Assembly: GCF_910594985.1 (NCBI RefSeq)
Contig: NZ_CAJVCE010000012.1
Span: forward strand, 177,418-241,417
From: Paenibacillus allorhizosphaerae
GTDB lineage: Bacteria > Bacillota > Bacilli > Paenibacillales > NBRC-103111
Length of the DNA: 64,000 nucleotides
Reading direction: 5' to 3'
In this document: positions 62,489 to 64,000 of the stretch, one piece after another
How the letters are laid out: every line of letters starts with the position of its first letter
Position numbering within the stretch: the stretch's first letter is position 1
Position numbers and translations under genes: made by a program
Notes under the pieces: model-generated
What the model saw: the letters and a program-made list of their open reading frames with translations, nothing else
The model's database searches: none
Told to the model about the DNA's origin: nothing

Positions 62489-63118
62489 TCACACTCTCGT
62501 GCGGGACAGCCAGTTCATAATAAGCAGCGTACTAGTTAGTCCGATAAGCGAAATAAACAGCATGTAATCTTTTACCGTTTGGATCGGACCTACATGATAC
62601 TTGAACGGTTCATTGAACCCTTTCAGACTTGCGACCGCCGTCGGCATGGAATGCACGTTCATGGAATCCCGCCCTTGGCTGCTTGCCAAAACGACAGGAT
62701 CGCCGATTCGGCCGAACACGGCGGAGTCGTTACTTGCGACCGGCTCGCCTTGGTGTTGGTTAAACACGGAATAAAGAAAAGTGAACATAAACATCGTCAA
62801 GCATACCGCAATGACAGCCGTTAAGTTTCGGCGCAGCTTGTAGGAAAAATGGTACATTCGATCGCTGATCGGCACCCTCCACGATTCGTCCTCGTAAATC
62901 CGCTTCATCACGTTCGAAGATACGGAGAGTACAGGCACTTCAGGTTCGCGGCTGCCTGCCGCGGAACGGATCAGCTCCGTGCTCTCCTGCCAAATTTCAA
63001 ATTCCTCCGCACAGGCTTCGCATTGCTTTATATGTCGATCGATCGCTTGTCGATGTTCGTCATCCTCGGGCAAATCCCAATAAACTCCGAGCCACTCTTG
63101 AATATCTTCACATTTCAT
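62489..63118 (-). CDS. Zinc-finger (zf-HC2) anti-sigma factor
   Basis: A 209-residue membrane protein. The N-terminal zinc motif HIKQCEACAEEFE (HxxxCxxC, about 29-41) is that of ZAS-type anti-sigma factors that hold an ECF sigma at the membrane. Two membrane spans follow (about 100-120 and 185-203), with an external loop of about 65 residues that may sense the signal. It overlaps the sigma gene by four bases (ATGA), the usual arrangement for a cognate pair. Confidence 0.9.
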   Translation of the reverse strand: MKCEDIQEWLGVYWDLPEDDEHRQAIDRHIKQCEACAEEFEIWQESTELIRSAAGSREPEVPVLSVSSNVMKRIYEDESWRVPISDRMYHFSYKLRRNLTAVIAVCLTMFMFTFLYSVFNQHQGEPVASNDSAVFGRIGDPVVLASSQGRDSMNVHSMPTAVASLKGFNEPFKYHVGPIQTVKDYMLFISLIGLTSTLLIMNWLSRTRV

Positions 63119-63705
63119 CGCTGATTCATCCCCTCATACTCCTCAAAGATCGGCTCAAGAAAGTAGGGTTCCAGTTGAAGCTTAACGCTCGCTCTTGCCC
63201 TGAACAACAAAGATTTGACCGAGCTGACCGTTTGACCCAATATATTCGCGATCTCCTGGTAATCAAGCTGGTCGTACTCCCGCAATATTAACGCAGAACG
63301 CTGCTTCTCCGGCAAATTGTTGATTGCGTCGCGCACCATCGTTACTTTCTCATTGCGCAGGATCATTTGCTCGGGAAGCGTCTCGAGTGACGTTACCGGC
63401 TCGTTGGTTATCTCTAAAGATACTTTTACATTTTTATTTTTTCGCAGCTCGCTGAGCACGGTATTGCGCGCAATGGTATACAGCCAGGTGGAAAACGTAG
63501 CTTCGACTTCACGGAACGAATGCAAGCTTCGATAAGCCTTGTAAAACGTTTCGTTGCACAAATCTTCCGCCATGGACTCCAAATGAGCGCTTTTCAGCAT
63601 ATGGAAAATAAATGCCAAAATTTTACGTTCGTAGCGGCGCATCAATTCATCGTATAGTTGAACGTTTCCATCTTTTATCTCTCTGATCAACTGGGAATCG
63701 GTCAT
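63115..63705 (-). CDS. ECF sigma factor (SigW-like group)
   Basis: A 196-residue group IV sigma factor. Region 2 covers about residues 20-95 (LYDELMRRYERKILAFIF, ESMAEDLCNETFYKAY and FSTWLYTIARNTVLSELRKN); region 4 covers about 125-180 (NNLPEKQRSALILREYDQLD and YQEIANILGQTVSSVKSLLF). ACAAGGAGGG precedes the ATG. The cognate anti-sigma follows. Such pairs usually answer envelope stress and activate their own promoter. The regulon cannot be read from the window. Confidence 0.93.
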   Translation of the reverse strand: MTDSQLIREIKDGNVQLYDELMRRYERKILAFIFHMLKSAHLESMAEDLCNETFYKAYRSLHSFREVEATFSTWLYTIARNTVLSELRKNKNVKVSLEITNEPVTSLETLPEQMILRNEKVTMVRDAINNLPEKQRSALILREYDQLDYQEIANILGQTVSSVKSLLFRARASVKLQLEPYFLEPIFEEYEGMNQR

Positions 63706-64000
63706 CTTTAAGCGACCCTCCTTGTGATTCCTGCTTACCCCCAGCGATGCTACTTGTTTTTACTATAAGGGAGTAAAAAAGTTGCGGTAATCTTAAAAAA
63801 AAATTAAAAATACGGCGTAATTAACATTATTCGTGATGATAGGTCAAAAATCCTGCTTAATCGACACATTTCAGAACATTTACCAAAAATAGGTGTGCAC
63901 TTTTACCACTATATGTATAAAACCGAAAAAAAATATTTACAAAAAAAAGACCGCCTGAACTTTCAGGCGGTTGCACATAGTGCCATTATTCGGATAGGAG
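63706..64000. other. Region upstream of the ECF sigma gene
   Basis: AT-rich, with no gene. A GCAACTTTTTTA stretch followed by CTTATAGTA (minus strand, about 63761-63785) vaguely recalls an ECF promoter with an AAC -35, but the usual CGTA or CGTC -10 is missing. The right end holds a terminator belonging to a gene outside the window. Confidence 0.5.
63941..63970 (-). terminator. Rho-independent terminator of a gene beyond the right edge
   Basis: CCGCCTGAA (63951-63959) pairs with TTCAGGCGG (63962-63970) and is followed on the minus strand by a T-rich run, so a minus-strand gene ends just right of the window. Confidence 0.85.

Noticed and set aside
62470..62500. tRNA-like GGTTCGAATC T-arm sequence near the anti-sigma stop
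   Set aside because: No acceptor stem, anticodon arm or D arm can be built around it; it is a chance match at the gene end.

Overview
The window looks like a chromosomal segment of a Paenibacillaceae-type, endospore-forming Firmicute (Paenibacillus, Cohnella or a close relative). The reasons are moderate GC, strong purine-rich Shine-Dalgarno sites with many TTG and GTG starts, bacillithiol genes (bshA, bshB1), sporulation-linked genes (ypjB, a GerMN lipoprotein), secreted proteins with SLH and copper-amine-oxidase N-terminal domains, and a menaquinol:cytochrome c reductase in the Bacillus format. From about 36.7 to 59.6 kb the gene order closely follows Bacillus subtilis as I remember it (ypmB, dinG, panDCB, birA, cca, bshA, bshB1, mgsA, dapB, ypjD, ypjC, ypjB, ypjA, qcrCBA, ypiF). 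Most genes are on the minus strand. I see no rRNA, tRNA, CRISPR array or insertion sequence.

Layout. 0-4.1 kb: glycogen operon glgB-glgC-glgD, with glgD cut by the window edge. 4.3-9.4 kb: a secreted parvulin-type foldase, a frameshifted histidine phosphatase behind a serine hydrolase, and a methyltransferase/pseudouridine synthase pair. 9.4-9.9 kb: a compact module with a 27-residue hydrophobic peptide and a convergent antisense RNA, which looks like a type I toxin-antitoxin locus. 9.9-15.1 kb: a MarR regulator, a small protein and topoisomerase IV (parE-parC). 15.1-23.8 kb: an ABC-2 exporter, an SGNH hydrolase, an M23 peptidase, and a BmrCD-like heterodimeric ABC exporter with a long structured leader. 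24.2-29 kb: a double-headed dynamin (DynA), a small protein and endonuclease III. 29.1-34.2 kb: three cell-envelope proteins (SLH protein, GerMN lipoprotein, amidase). 34.4-38.5 kb: an FtsH-like membrane protease, a membrane-anchored protein, ypmB and an MTA/SAH deaminase. 38.7-40.5 kb: a plus-strand phosphate transport pair behind a PhoP-box-like array. 40.5-54 kb: rex, dinG, pantothenate synthesis, birA, cca, bacillithiol synthesis, mgsA, dapB and mazG. 54-63.7 kb: a YitT-family protein, ypjB, ypjA, qcrABC, small proteins, a gamma carbonic anhydrase, an unrecognised 374-residue protein, a second histidine phosphatase and an ECF sigma/anti-sigma pair.

Functional themes are glycogen storage, envelope and peptidoglycan remodelling, drug export and membrane protection (BmrCD-like exporter, DynA, ECF sigma factor), cofactor and thiol synthesis, and respiration and redox control.

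The most notable non-coding signals are: the toxin-antitoxin module at 9.48-9.82 kb, including a hairpin that masks the toxin ribosome-binding site; a self-contained transcription unit (promoter with dyad, small ORF, terminator) between birA and panB; the structured leader of the ABC exporter; a small family of about 65-bp intergenic repeats; and a qcr terminator that overlaps the apparent start of ypjA. All assignments come from reading the sequence and from knowledge of the families; no database search was run.
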